Source of the DNA: an uncultured cyanobacterium | GTDB lineage: Bacteria; Cyanobacteriota; Vampirovibrionia; Gastranaerophilales; Gastranaerophilaceae | Assembly (NCBI GenBank): GCA_902495705.1 | Contig: CABUXT010000004.1 | Span: 1-64,000 of the forward strand | Length of the DNA: 64,000 bases | Direction of reading: 5' to 3' | Notes under the pieces: generated by a model | Databases searched by the model: none | What the model was told of the DNA's origin: nothing | The model's input: the letters and a program-made list of their open reading frames with translations, nothing else | Part shown: positions 1-8,790 of the stretch, piece after piece | Layout of the letters: the number at the start of each line of letters is the position of its first letter | How positions within the stretch are numbered: position 1 is the first letter of the stretch | Made by a program: the position numbers and the translations under genes

Positions 1-1
1 T

Positions 2-46
2 AATCCTCAACAAGTAGGTCAACAATCCGACAATAGCCAAAAGTGA
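2..46 (+). CDS. Possible 3' end of a truncated upstream gene
   Basis: The frame opening at base 2 reads 14 codons to a TGA at 44-46. The residues are rich in Gln, Asn and Ser, which would suit a disordered C-terminal tail. The window edge removes the rest, so product and reality cannot be judged. The other two plus frames are closed at once. Confidence 0.25.
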   Translation, partial: NPQQVGQQSDNSQK

Positions 47-77
47 ACAATCAAACAAAACGAGTAAACTACAAAAG

Positions 78-119
78 CCGAATTTGTTTGAGGAACGAAA
101 GTGACGAGTTATTCGGCTA
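78..119. repeat. Stem-loop with 8-bp arms in the left intergenic region
   Basis: Arms AGCCGAAT and ATTCGGCT enclose a loop of about 27 bases that itself holds a GAGGAACGAAAGTGACGAG tract. This resembles small dispersed palindromes rather than a terminator, since no T-run follows. The function is unknown. Confidence 0.35.
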
Positions 120-224
120 CTATACGAGTTTTTAGTTTGATGTGAACATTGGCGTGTCGGTGGTTTTGCGGTGCTTTTGCCACCAAAAGCACCCCTGCAC
201 GGAGTGCATGAAAAAGAAAAGATG

Positions 225-322
225 AACCCTCACCCTGCCCTCTCCCTAGGAGAGGGTAAAAGTATATAATCACAAGACTTTGCCCCCTCACCTCACTCCT
301 CAGCCACAAGGGGCGAGGAAGC
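225..322. repeat. Degenerate CCCTC-rich palindromic repeats, two adjacent units
   Basis: The first unit has arms CCCTCTCC and GGAGAGGG around CTA at 238-256. The second is a decayed unit with CCCCTCACCTC and GGGGCGAGG at roughly 280-315. They are noticeably richer in G+C than the surrounding DNA. Similar CCCTCACCCT/AGGAGAGGG intergenic repeats are widespread in bacteria. The 66-residue minus-strand frame across them looks like a shadow of the repeat. Bases 47-326 hold no other gene that I can support. Confidence 0.5.
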
Positions 323-326
323 TTTT

Positions 327-827
327 TTATCTATAATTCGTAAATTGCAACGGATAATCGTATTTATCCTCGTTTTTGCGCAAAGTTTGAATTACTGTTT
401 GCAAATCGTCCTTGTCTTTTCCTGTAACCCTAACTTGTTCGCCTTGGATTGATGCTTGAACTTTTAATTTTGTAGCTTTAATATCAGAGACAATTGTTTT
501 TGCTAGTTCTTGAGTTAAACCTTTCTTTAATTCAAATACCTGTCTAACGTTTCCGCCAAGTGCATTTTCGACAGGTTTAGGGTCAAGAATTTTTATACTC
601 AAATTTCTTTTTACTAATTTTGATTGAAGAATATCAACGATATTTCTCAATTTCATTTCATCATTTGTTGTAATAGTGATTGTCTTATCAGCCTCTAATT
701 CGACCTCTGAATTTGAATTTTTTAGGTCAAATCTTGAAGTTAATTCTCTTTTTACTTGGTCAATTGCGTTTACAAGTTCTTGCTTGTTGTATTCAGATAC
801 AATATCAAAACTACATTCTTTAGCCAT
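327..827 (-). CDS. yajQ: YajQ family nucleotide-binding protein
   Basis: This 166-residue protein matches the YajQ/DUF520 family in length (about 163) and in its opening pattern (FDIVSE, then NA-ID-V-RE). The family folds as two ferredoxin-like halves and binds nucleotides; in Xanthomonas a member binds cyclic di-GMP, but the role here is not known. The start at 827 is supported by AAGGAG seven bases upstream on the minus strand. It stands alone, separated by a terminator from the upstream gene at 942-1364, so it probably has its own promoter. The sequence appears complete, with no unusual insertions. Confidence 0.85.
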   Translation of the reverse strand: MAKECSFDIVSEYNKQELVNAIDQVKRELTSRFDLKNSNSEVELEADKTITITTNDEMKLRNIVDILQSKLVKRNLSIKILDPKPVENALGGNVRQVFELKKGLTQELAKTIVSDIKATKLKVQASIQGEQVRVTGKDKDDLQTVIQTLRKNEDKYDYPLQFTNYR

Positions 828-882
828 ATTTAAACTCCTTTTCTCAAAAATAATCTAACCTTTAGTTTAATATAACATAAAA

Positions 883-904
883 AAGCAGGATTTTTCAATC
901 CTGC
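883..904 (-). terminator. Rho-independent terminator of the 942-1364 gene
   Basis: Arms GCAGGATT and AATCCTGC with a short loop are followed, reading the minus strand, by TTTTTTA. It lies just downstream of the minus-strand gene ending at 942. Confidence 0.8.
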
Positions 905-941
905 ACGAGACACACTTCTATTTTCTACTTACTACGAGAAT

Positions 942-1364
942 TTATTTTTTGAATACGGATTTGATTTTAGAGCCTAATCCTTTAATACCGCTCAAAACTT
1001 TTCCAAATCCGCCTTTTAGGCTTGTTCCGATTTTAGAAAATCCGCTTTTAACTTTTGGTGCGACTTTCTTGCCGCCTTTCCAAAGGAGTATGCCACCGCC
1101 TATTGCTGCAGCTCCTTTAAATATATTTTTCCATGTCTTACCATCTTTTTCTTTTTGAGATAGTTCGACCTTATCACCTTTTAGGTTACCTTGTATGGTT
1201 ATGCCATTCATAGAACCGGTTATCCCCGGGAAATACATTCCGCTGCCATCCATTGTAGAAGGTGCCATCGGCATTGTTGTACCTGTTCCTAATGACTCAC
1301 CGATATCATCAGTCAAAGCAGGATTAGTCAAATTGTATTTTACACTATCAAACATTTCTACCAT
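942..1364 (-). CDS. Small Lys/Gly-rich hypothetical protein
   Basis: I do not recognise this 140-residue protein. The first half is acidic to neutral with many Gly, Met, Thr and Pro. The middle carries a short hydrophobic Ala/Gly/Ile stretch (near residues 85-98). The last 45 residues are a strongly basic series of short KIG, GFGK, SGIKGLGSKIK segments that could form an amphipathic, membrane-active helix set. There is no signal peptide or cysteine. It has its own terminator. The basic amphipathic tail is reminiscent of membrane-binding peptides, but that is only a compositional resemblance. A second small Gly/Lys/Ala-rich protein lies at 37800-38291. Confidence 0.6.
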   Translation of the reverse strand: MVEMFDSVKYNLTNPALTDDIGESLGTGTTMPMAPSTMDGSGMYFPGITGSMNGITIQGNLKGDKVELSQKEKDGKTWKNIFKGAAAIGGGILLWKGGKKVAPKVKSGFSKIGTSLKGGFGKVLSGIKGLGSKIKSVFKK

Positions 1365-1477
1365 AAAAAATAACCCTTTAACCTACATATTTATAAAGTA
1401 TTTTTTGATTAAATAATTTACTTTTTATTAAAAATCTGCTTTAATAAACTTAACAATAGAAAAAAGAGGGCTAGAGT

Positions 1478-1789
1478 ATGAAAAATATGTTTCAAAGATG
1501 GTATGATGCGGATGCTGCTGTAAGTAGAGCTATCAACGAACTTGAAAAATCATCAGAAGAAATTCAAGTCAGATGTGCAGATTATATTATTGATTTGTTA
1601 AAAGATGTTGAACTTGAAAAGTTGAGTTTGGAAGACCAATACAATTACATTATGCGCAGATGGTACGATAAAAATATCAAAGTTTCTCACGCTATTGAGT
1701 ATTTGAGACTATCTCCAAAAGATGTCAGACGCGAAACAGCTTTGAAAGTTTTGGATTATTTGAAAGAAATTACCAAAAAAGAATCTTAA
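1478..1789 (+). CDS. Small protein made of two tandem copies of a 45-residue module
   Basis: This is an unrecognised 103-residue protein. Residues 7-50 and 61-103 are an internal duplication: each begins RWYD, continues with VS-AI-L, and ends in a helix with LLK or YLK. The offset is exactly 54 residues. The predicted content is all helical and charged, with no signal peptide. The start has an AGAGGG purine tract upstream. It is the first gene of a co-directional run leading to the radical SAM and RNase genes, 53 bases before the next gene, so it may or may not be cotranscribed. Two-module helical proteins of this kind often bind a partner, but no function can be assigned. Confidence 0.65.
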   Translation: MKNMFQRWYDADAAVSRAINELEKSSEEIQVRCADYIIDLLKDVELEKLSLEDQYNYIMRRWYDKNIKVSHAIEYLRLSPKDVRRETALKVLDYLKEITKKES

Positions 1790-1842
1790 CAATTTAGACT
1801 TATTTTCGGATATGTTGTTTAATAGTATCAGGAGGGATTTTT

Positions 1843-2190
1843 GTGTCAAATGAGATAAATAAAAAAGTAATCGACTTGTTTTCAAGCCATAATAAAAACT
1901 GTTTACCTCCTGATGTGCAAGAGCGTGTAAAGTTCTATGCCGGTTTTAATTATGTCAAACTCAAAAAAGACGCAAACGGAATAAAGTTTAATAAGGAAAA
2001 TTTGTTAAATTATTCATCAAAGTGCCACTATATGGTCTCTGTAATGAGAGAAATCGACGGAGAAACCGTTCTATACAGTTATGATGTTCCAAATTCGGAT
2101 TTGTTCAAGTTTATGAAATCGTTTGAGGAAAATACCTTAGATGGCACAATTATTGAAATTGACAAATATTTTCCTGATGATTTAGCGTAA
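1843..2190 (+). CDS. Hypothetical protein, GTG start
   Basis: I do not recognise this 115-residue protein. It starts with GTG at 1843, chosen because GGAGGG sits six to seven bases upstream. It is mixed alpha/beta in appearance (YMVSVMRE, ETVLYSYDVP), soluble and without a signal peptide. It ends 14 bases before the radical SAM gene on the same strand, so the two are likely cotranscribed. Nothing in it suggests catalysis: one Cys and one His lie near residue 61 but form no motif. Confidence 0.65.
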   Translation: MSNEINKKVIDLFSSHNKNCLPPDVQERVKFYAGFNYVKLKKDANGIKFNKENLLNYSSKCHYMVSVMREIDGETVLYSYDVPNSDLFKFMKSFEENTLDGTIIEIDKYFPDDLA

Positions 2191-2204
2191 AGAGAATTGA
2201 GAAA

Positions 2205-4730
2205 ATGTGTTTTTTTAATAAGTATCACGAAAGTTTATTTAATTGTACCAAGCCTTACCAATATGTTGGGGGCGAATATTTATCCCATAACAAAGATTTT
2301 GATAGCGCAAAAGTAAGATTTTTAATGGCATTTCCTGATAAATATGAAATCGGGATTTCAAATTTGGGTGTCAGAGTTTTGTATGAATTTATAAATCGTG
2401 TTCCTGAATTTATGTGTGACAGAACTTATGCGCCTGAAGCTGATTTTAAGCCTGAAACACTTTATGGTGTTGAGTCTAAACGCCCAATGAAAGAGTTTGA
2501 CGGTGTAGGTTTTTCACTCCAATATGAAATGGCATATCCGACGATTTTAAAAATGCTTGAAATGTCAGGAATACCTTATCGAAACGAAGATAGAACAGAT
2601 GATGACCCTATAATCTTTGGCGGAGGTCCTTGTGCATTCAATCCTCTTCCTATGAGTGATTTTATTGACGTATTTTTAGTTGGCGATGGTGAAGATTCTA
2701 TTGTTGAAGTTTGCAGAATTTTAGAACAAACCAAAGGTCTGCCAAGAGAAGATAGAATAAAAGCACTTTGTGAGGGTGAAAATTCAGGCAGATGGTCTAA
2801 AAAATACAGTACAACCGTAAAAAAACGTGTTGCACAACTGACTCCTGATACTGCACTTACATCTTATCCGATACCTTATTCTTCATCAATTCAGGATAGG
2901 GCAGTCGTTGAGATAAGAAGAGGTTGTGGCAGAATGTGTCGTTTTTGCCAACCGGGGCATGTAACTTTACCGATTAGAGAGCGTAGCGCAAAAGATATTA
3001 TTGATATTACAAAAGAACTTGTAAAAAATACCGGATATGACGAATATTCTTTATTATCGCTGTCTTCAAATGATTACGCTAATATTAATGAAGTTATAAA
3101 AGAATTGGCGGTTGATTTTAATGACAGAAAAATCTCTGTATCCTTGCCTAGTCAACGTATCGACGGATTTAATTTAGAGCTTGCAAATTTAGTTCAAAGT
3201 GTTAGAAAATCAACAATGACCCTTGCACCAGAGGCAGGTAGCCAAAGACTTCGCGATGTTATCAAGAAAAATATCACGGAAGAACAAATTATGAATGCTG
3301 TTTTAACACTTTATGAAAACGGCTGGTCAAGAGTTAAATTTTACTTTATTTGCGGACTTCCAACAGAAACGATTGAAGATATGGAAGAAATGGCTGAGTT
3401 ATTCAGACGTATCAGATATCGTTCTCGTCTAATCAAAAAAGAAAAGAATTTGAAACACTCACTTGATTTGACCTGCACTCTATCTATTTTTGTTCCAAAG
3501 CCGCTCACTCCGTTCCAATGGTGTCCGCAGATGGATTTGGATGAAGTCACCGAACATATTCACTATTTGATGGAACAAGTTAAACATATCAAAGGGGTAA
3601 AGGTTAATTATCACGAAAAATTTGTATCGCTACTTGAGGCTGTTTTGACTCGTGGGGATGAATCTATGTCAAAATATATTGAGGCTCTTTATAAAAAAGG
3701 ATGCTACTTGGATGCTTGGGGCGAATATTTTGATAAAAATGTTTGGTTTGAAACAGCGGAAGAACTCGGCATTGATTTGAAAAAATTGGCTCAAACTCAA
3801 TACGATTTAGATAAACCGCTACCTTGGGATTTTGTTGACATTGGTGTTTCAAAAGATTGGTTCAAAGCTGAATATAAAAAAGCCTTTGAAGTTGATGCAA
3901 ATTCTCCGCACATTGTTCCGACTTGTCAACACCATTGTGTCGGTTGCGGTGTTTGTCCAAATCTTGGGGTAAAAAAGGTTATGGATGCGCCGTTTAAAGC
4001 AAGTGATAAGGCTCAACTTATTTTAAAACAAGAACATGTTGACCCTAAACTTTGTCCTAAAAATGTAAAAGAAGTTTTCCGCTACCGCATAAAGCTTACG
4101 AAAACAGGCACATTGAGATATTTTTCTCATTTGGATTGGCAAAATACTTTCTTTAAATCAATTTCGCGTTCAAATCTTAAAGTTGCGTTTTCTTACGGAT
4201 TTAATCCGACTATGAAAATATCTATGGGGATTGCTCTTCCGTTATTTTGTGAAAGTAAAACCGAATTGGTTGATATTGAATTGTGGGAAGATGTAACTGC
4301 GGATTATGTGAAAGATGAGTTGTCAAAAGTTTTACCAAAAGAATCGCAAATTCTTGATGTTCATAAAATTGACAAATCCGCTCCATCTATTGACCATACG
4401 GCTTGTTGGGCAGAATATGAAATTAAGATATTTAACAAAGCACTTTACGGCTTTGACGATTTTGTGTATAATACAGAAAGAGTTTTGGCTTCTGACGAAA
4501 TTTTAGTCGAGAAGAAAAACAAAAAAGGTTTAGTTCAAAAAACAGATATCAAAAAATCAATCGGTTCACATCGATTTGAAGGAGAAAGTCTGTTCATAGT
4601 ATTAAAGACCGGTCAAGGGTCAGAAATTCCGCCACTCAGGGCAGATGTGCTAATGAATGTAATAGCACCTGACGTTATTTTTGACATCACGCGTGTAAAA
4701 TTCTTAACCGAGTCTTTGCATGAGTTATAG
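2205..4730 (+). CDS. TIGR03960-type radical SAM protein fused to TIGR03936 (DUF2344) domain
   Basis: This 841-residue protein contains a B12-binding-like N-terminal region (about 40-200). A radical SAM core follows with the CxxxCxxC cluster at Cys241, Cys245 and Cys248, which should bind a 4Fe-4S cluster and cleave S-adenosylmethionine. A second Cys-rich stretch lies at 574-584 (Cys574, 578, 581, 584). The C-terminal DUF2344 domain starts near residue 625 (RYFSHLD, FNPTMKIS). In many bacteria the two halves are separate neighbouring genes; here they are one polypeptide. The family is regularly found upstream of RNase E/G, as here, which suggests an RNA-linked modification, but the substrate is unknown. 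The next gene starts 13 bases after its stop. Confidence 0.85.
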   Translation: MCFFNKYHESLFNCTKPYQYVGGEYLSHNKDFDSAKVRFLMAFPDKYEIGISNLGVRVLYEFINRVPEFMCDRTYAPEADFKPETLYGVESKRPMKEFDGVGFSLQYEMAYPTILKMLEMSGIPYRNEDRTDDDPIIFGGGPCAFNPLPMSDFIDVFLVGDGEDSIVEVCRILEQTKGLPREDRIKALCEGENSGRWSKKYSTTVKKRVAQLTPDTALTSYPIPYSSSIQDRAVVEIRRGCGRMCRFCQPGHVTLPIRERSAKDIIDITKELVKNTGYDEYSLLSLSSNDYANINEVIKELAVDFNDRKISVSLPSQRIDGFNLELANLVQSVRKSTMTLAPEAGSQRLRDVIKKNITEEQIMNAVLTLYENGWSRVKFYFICGLPTETIEDMEEMAELFRRIRYRSRLIKKEKNLKHSLDLTCTLSIFVPKPLTPFQWCPQMDLDEVTEHIHYLMEQVKHIKGVKVNYHEKFVSLLEAVLTRGDESMSKYIEALYKKGCYLDAWGEYFDKNVWFETAEELGIDLKKLAQTQYDLDKPLPWDFVDIGVSKDWFKAEYKKAFEVDANSPHIVPTCQHHCVGCGVCPNLGVKKVMDAPFKASDKAQLILKQEHVDPKLCPKNVKEVFRYRIKLTKTGTLRYFSHLDWQNTFFKSISRSNLKVAFSYGFNPTMKISMGIALPLFCESKTELVDIELWEDVTADYVKDELSKVLPKESQILDVHKIDKSAPSIDHTACWAEYEIKIFNKALYGFDDFVYNTERVLASDEILVEKKNKKGLVQKTDIKKSIGSHRFEGESLFIVLKTGQGSEIPPLRADVLMNVIAPDVIFDITRVKFLTESLHEL

Positions 4731-4743
4731 AAAAGGAAGATTT

Positions 4744-6672
4744 ATGAGCGACAGAAATCACAATTCCAACCAAAATGTTGAGAAAAAAATTGTTATCGCT
4801 GAACGTGATAACATTGCAGCCGTACTTGAAAACAAAAAAGTAACAGATTTCTTTATCCATAGAGGTGAAGTTCTGTTAGGTGATGTTTATTTGGCAACAG
4901 TTGACAATATTTTGCCAAGTATTGATGCTGCATTTGTAAATGTAGGTACTGATAGAATGGGCTTTTTGCATGCACAAGATGTAATGGGAAAAGGCACATT
5001 GAAAGAAAAACTTTCACCGAAACAAAAACTTGTAGTCCAAGTCGTGAAAGAACCTACAGGACACAAAGGGCCTAGGGTTACTACGGAAATCAGTTTACCA
5101 GGGAGATTCTTGGTATTGATGCCAAGTGAACCTGGGGTAAGCGTAAGTAAAAAGATTGAAAATTCAAAAGAACGTGCAAGATTAAAGGCTATTGTTAATT
5201 TGATTAAACCTGTTGGAGTTGGTGTAATTATTAGAACTGAAGCAGAAGGGCAATCAGAAGCCGATATCCAAGAAGATTTAGAAATTCTTTTAGAAAAATG
5301 GAACAACATTATCACTTCAGCTGAGTCTTTAACTCCTCCAAACTTGATTTATAGAGACCAAGATTTGTTGTATAGAGTTATCAGAGAGGCTTGTACAGAC
5401 GATGTAAAAGAAATTATTGTAGATACTCCGTTTGCCATGAATCGTGTTCAAACAATTTTGCAAAATTGGCACATTTCAAAAAATGTTCAAGTAACTTTGT
5501 ATAAAGGTACAGAACCGCTATTAGTTGCTATGGATATTCACAAAGAAATCAAAGCCGCGCTAAATGTAAAAGTTAATATGCCATCAGGCGGATATTTGTT
5601 TATACAACAAACAGAGGCTTTGACGGTAATTGATGTAAATAGTGGTAAATTTATCAGTTCTGCAACTCAAGATGAAACAATTTTGAAAACAAACATTGAG
5701 GCTGTTCATGAAATTGCTCGTCAATTGAGATTGCGTAACATTGGCGGTATGGTTATCGTTGACTTTATTGATATGATGTCTCGTGCTGATAAATTGGCTA
5801 TGATGGAAGAATTAGAAATTGCACTTGAACCTGATAAGGCAAAACCGCAAGTCGGTCAATTGTCTGATTTAGGACTTGTTGAATTGACAAGACATCGTCA
5901 AGGTCAATCTTTGTCAGAAATATTTACTAAAAAATGTCCACATTGCCAAGGTAGCGGATATTCAATGATTGAATTTAACTTTGCAACTCCGACTGCTGAA
6001 GGTGAATACCGTGCAAAAGCTGCAAAATTAAAAATGCCGACTGGTAACTACAAGAAAAATAACAACAATAATAAATTCAACAAAAATAATAACCAACAGC
6101 AACCAGTGCAAGAACCTGTTCAAGAACAAGCTCCAAAAGTAGTTATTGAAACAGAACCTTCTGCAGTTGTAGCTGAGGAAGTTGTTAAAAAGGAAAATAA
6201 CAAACGTAAAAACAGAAGAAATAAATTTGATAAAAATAAACAACAGGAATCAGAACAAAAGGTTGTAACTCCTGAAATTTCACCTGAACCTGCTGTTGAA
6301 ACTCAAATTGAAGAAGTTAAGGCAGAACAACCAAAAGTTGAAGAACCGAAAGTTGTTGAAAATACACCTGCAGTTGAAGAAGTGAAAACAGAAGAACCTG
6401 TGGTTGAACCTAAAATAAAAGGCAAATCTCGCAAGAGAAAAGCTGCATCTAAAAAAGCTGCTGAGGCTGAAACTCCAAAAGAAGAGGAGTCAGCAGTGGC
6501 AGAAGTTCAGGAAAAAGAAGTTCAACCGACTGAACCTGTTGCAGAAACTCCTGTAGAACCAACACAACAGGAAGAAGAACCTAAAAAACGTACAAGAAGA
6601 CCAAACAGAGGTTCTTCAAAAGCAAAAACTTCCAGAAAAACTAAGAAATCAGAAGAAAATGTTGAAGAATAA
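4744..6672 (+). CDS. rne: Ribonuclease E/G family endoribonuclease
   Basis: This single-strand-specific endoribonuclease is expected to act in mRNA decay and rRNA/tRNA processing. I chose the ATG at 4744 (642 residues) over the upstream ATG at 4720 because AAGGAAG lies just before it. The order is an S1 RNA-binding domain (about 38-120), then the catalytic DNase-I-like domain with Mg-binding Asp297 (IDVNSGKF) and Asp340 (VDFID), then the Zn-link cysteines Cys398 and Cys401 (CPHC), which in E. coli RNase E join two dimers. A tail of about 220 residues is low-complexity, with Asn/Lys tracts and Glu/Pro/Val repeats ending in a basic stretch. This disordered tail probably scaffolds RNA or partners. 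Confidence 0.92.
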   Translation: MSDRNHNSNQNVEKKIVIAERDNIAAVLENKKVTDFFIHRGEVLLGDVYLATVDNILPSIDAAFVNVGTDRMGFLHAQDVMGKGTLKEKLSPKQKLVVQVVKEPTGHKGPRVTTEISLPGRFLVLMPSEPGVSVSKKIENSKERARLKAIVNLIKPVGVGVIIRTEAEGQSEADIQEDLEILLEKWNNIITSAESLTPPNLIYRDQDLLYRVIREACTDDVKEIIVDTPFAMNRVQTILQNWHISKNVQVTLYKGTEPLLVAMDIHKEIKAALNVKVNMPSGGYLFIQQTEALTVIDVNSGKFISSATQDETILKTNIEAVHEIARQLRLRNIGGMVIVDFIDMMSRADKLAMMEELEIALEPDKAKPQVGQLSDLGLVELTRHRQGQSLSEIFTKKCPHCQGSGYSMIEFNFATPTAEGEYRAKAAKLKMPTGNYKKNNNNNKFNKNNNQQQPVQEPVQEQAPKVVIETEPSAVVAEEVVKKENNKRKNRRNKFDKNKQQESEQKVVTPEISPEPAVETQIEEVKAEQPKVEEPKVVENTPAVEEVKTEEPVVEPKIKGKSRKRKAASKKAAEAETPKEEESAVAEVQEKEVQPTEPVAETPVEPTQQEEEPKKRTRRPNRGSSKAKTSRKTKKSEENVEE

Positions 6673-6967
6673 TTTGTTAAACAAAATATCAATGGCAATT
6701 TTAGCAGTGTTTTTATGCACTGCTAACTTTGCTTTCGCAGTTGATGTTAATAGAGCAATGCTCAAAGCAGGTATTATAAAATACTCGACTGTTCTTTGTG
6801 CAATTGTAATTACTTCAGTTGTTTTGACAGTCGGATTGTCTGTATACAACAGATTTTTTGTGCGCTCTCAGATGAAAGATTACAAATTGAATCGAGATTC
6901 GCTAAAAGCTCCATCTGATAAAGATGAGGCAATTTTGATGTTTATTTCAAAAAACAGGTTAAAGTAG
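6659..6967 (+). CDS. Small membrane protein with signal-like N-terminus
   Basis: This unrecognised 102-residue protein overlaps the end of the RNase gene by 14 bases. A hydrophobic N-terminal segment (about 11-27, ending AFA) looks like a signal peptide. A second hydrophobic segment at about 41-62 should span the membrane. The basic C-terminal 40 residues would face the cytoplasm if the first segment is cleaved. The ATG at 6659 has a purine-rich AGAAGAA upstream; an internal ATG at 6692 is an alternative start but would cut into the signal. It lies between RNase E/G and a prepilin-like gene in the same operon. Confidence 0.65.
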   Translation: MLKNNLLNKISMAILAVFLCTANFAFAVDVNRAMLKAGIIKYSTVLCAIVITSVVLTVGLSVYNRFFVRSQMKDYKLNRDSLKAPSDKDEAILMFISKNRLK

Positions 6968-6976
6968 GAAATTTTT

Positions 6977-7198
6977 ATGAAAAAAGCACTTGGTATGGTT
7001 GAAATATTGTTGGTAATTGTTGTTATTACGGCGCTATATTTCACATGTTTTCATTCAAAATACGGACGCTCAAATCCGTTTGATGATAATTCAAATTTGA
7101 ATAATCAACAAGAAATGGTTGAAGATAAAATTCAAGATATTGAAAATACAAAGGCTTTAAAGAAAAAGATTGAAGATAACTTAAATAAAGGATATTAA
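6977..7198 (+). CDS. Small prepilin-like protein
   Basis: This 73-residue protein begins MKKALGMVEILLV, which aligns with class III prepilin leaders when cleaved after Ala4, putting Glu at mature position 5. One hydrophobic helix (about 5-24) is followed by a short polar, Asn/Gln/Lys-rich tail predicted to be helical. A tail of 50 residues is too short for a globular pilin head, so it could be a minor pseudopilin, a truncated pilin or simply a single-span membrane protein. It is nine bases downstream of the preceding small membrane gene, and its stop abuts the sdaAB start codon. Confidence 0.6.
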   Translation: MKKALGMVEILLVIVVITALYFTCFHSKYGRSNPFDDNSNLNNQQEMVEDKIQDIENTKALKKKIEDNLNKGY

Positions 7199-7867
7199 AT
7201 GAAGAAATCCACACTATTTGATATAATTTCACCGGTTATGATTGGTCCATCGAGTTCTCACACTGCAGGTGCTGTCCGACTCGGACTGTTGGCACGAAAT
7301 ATTTATAAAAATTCTCCGCGTAAGGTTTCATTTAAACTTTACAATTCTTACGCACATACAGGCAAAGGTCACGGTACCGAAAAAGGTTTGCTCGCAGGAG
7401 TGCTTGGGTTAAGTGTTGAAGATAGAAGAATTAAGGACATTTTTGACTCTGATTTAGCTAAACAAATTGAGTACACATTTGAGTACGCAGATAATTTCAA
7501 ACGCCACCCAAATGCTGTTGATATGGTGTTTGAAGGGGAGAACAAAATGTTTATCGCAGGAGATTCTGTCGGAGCAGGTGAAATTGCGATTAGGCAAATA
7601 AATGATTTCAAGGTGAAATTAACAGGTAAATATAATACGGTTTTAATCGTTTATAAAGACATGCCGGGGATGATTTCTCAAGTTTCATCTGTTCTTCAAT
7701 ATTACAACATAAACATTGCATCTTTGAATTGCGACAGAAACGCAAAAGGCAAAGAGGCGTCAATGATAATCAGTGTTGATGGACATTTAACCTCTGATAT
7801 TGTTGAAGTTATTGAAGAAATTCCAGAAGTTTACTTTGTAAGTTATATAGAAAAATTGGAAAATTAA
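7199..7867 (+). CDS. sdaAB: L-serine dehydratase, iron-sulfur dependent, beta subunit
   Basis: This 222-residue beta subunit belongs to the two-subunit Fe-S L-serine ammonia-lyase, which converts serine to pyruvate and ammonia. The signature GPSSSHTAGA is at residues 16-25. A C-terminal ACT-type domain spans about 150-220 (VYKDMPGMISQVSSVL), which in this family senses serine or aids folding. The gene follows the preceding stop without a gap, and the alpha subunit begins two bases after it, so translation is probably coupled. Pyruvate from serine would suit a fermentative gut organism (inference). Confidence 0.93.
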   Translation: MKKSTLFDIISPVMIGPSSSHTAGAVRLGLLARNIYKNSPRKVSFKLYNSYAHTGKGHGTEKGLLAGVLGLSVEDRRIKDIFDSDLAKQIEYTFEYADNFKRHPNAVDMVFEGENKMFIAGDSVGAGEIAIRQINDFKVKLTGKYNTVLIVYKDMPGMISQVSSVLQYYNINIASLNCDRNAKGKEASMIISVDGHLTSDIVEVIEEIPEVYFVSYIEKLEN

Positions 7868-7869
7868 TT

Positions 7870-8745
7870 ATGGACATAAACACATTTGAACAATTACACA
7901 ACGAATGTATTTCTAAAAACAAACAGATTTATGAAATTGCACAAGAAAATATGGCGCAAGAGGCTGATATTTCGGTAGAACAGGTCAGGGCTTTTTCTAA
8001 CAGAAGTCTATATGCGATGAAAGAGGCTATCCAAACAGGAATGAAGAGCAAAGAACTTTCAATGAGCGAAATGTGTGGACAAGATTGCCACAGATTGCAA
8101 GTAAAATTCAAAAATGAAGGTGCTATGTTTGGTCAAACTTTTGAGAAAATCTTAGAATACGCACTTGCAACCAGTGAAGAAAACATCCGAATGGGTAAAA
8201 TTGTAGCTTGTCCAACAGCAGGTTCTTGCGGAATTTTGCCATCAACTCTTGTTGCAGTGAGCGAGGATTATAACTATTCAGAAAGAGAACAGCTTAATGC
8301 GCTGATAACAGCAGGTGAAATCGGTCGAATAATTTCTGCAAAAGTTGCTTTAGCGGGTGCTGTTGCAGGTTGTCAGGCTGAATGTGGTGTCGCATCTGCG
8401 ATGAGTGCTGCTGCAATTTGTCAAATGAGAGGTGGAAGTGTGCCGCAAATATTAAATGCCGCTGCTTTAGCCATGAAAAATTTGTTAGGACTTACTTGTG
8501 ACCCTGTTGCCGGATTGGTTGAAGTCCCTTGTGTGAAACGTAATCCTTTTTTAGCAATTCATTCAATTACGGCTGTAGAGCTTGCTTTGGCAGGGGTTGA
8601 GTCAAAAATACCGTTAGATGAAGTTATTGATGCGATGGAGCAAACCGGAGCATTGATGTCGCCGACATTAAAAGAAAGTTCTCAAGCCGGACTTGCAACA
8701 ACAAAGACAGCCTTGGAAATTCAGGAAAAAGTATTTGGAAAGTAA
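7870..8745 (+). CDS. sdaAA: L-serine dehydratase, iron-sulfur dependent, alpha subunit
   Basis: This 291-residue alpha subunit carries the 4Fe-4S cluster of serine dehydratase. CPTAGSCGILPS is the family motif that supplies cluster cysteines, and further conserved Cys lie in GCQAECG, LTCDPVAG and VPCVKRN. Length matches the family (about 290). It is the last gene of the run that begins at 1478 and is followed by repeats and a bidirectional terminator at 8968. Confidence 0.93.
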   Translation: MDINTFEQLHNECISKNKQIYEIAQENMAQEADISVEQVRAFSNRSLYAMKEAIQTGMKSKELSMSEMCGQDCHRLQVKFKNEGAMFGQTFEKILEYALATSEENIRMGKIVACPTAGSCGILPSTLVAVSEDYNYSEREQLNALITAGEIGRIISAKVALAGAVAGCQAECGVASAMSAAAICQMRGGSVPQILNAAALAMKNLLGLTCDPVAGLVEVPCVKRNPFLAIHSITAVELALAGVESKIPLDEVIDAMEQTGALMSPTLKESSQAGLATTKTALEIQEKVFGK

Positions 8746-8790
8746 AACGAAATAAACTTGTCTGCATGGTAATGCCGACTTACAATAATT

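Noticed and set aside
109..309. 66-residue minus-strand frame at the left end
   Set aside because: It lies over GC-rich palindromic repeats, has no ribosome-binding site, and reads as a translated repeat.
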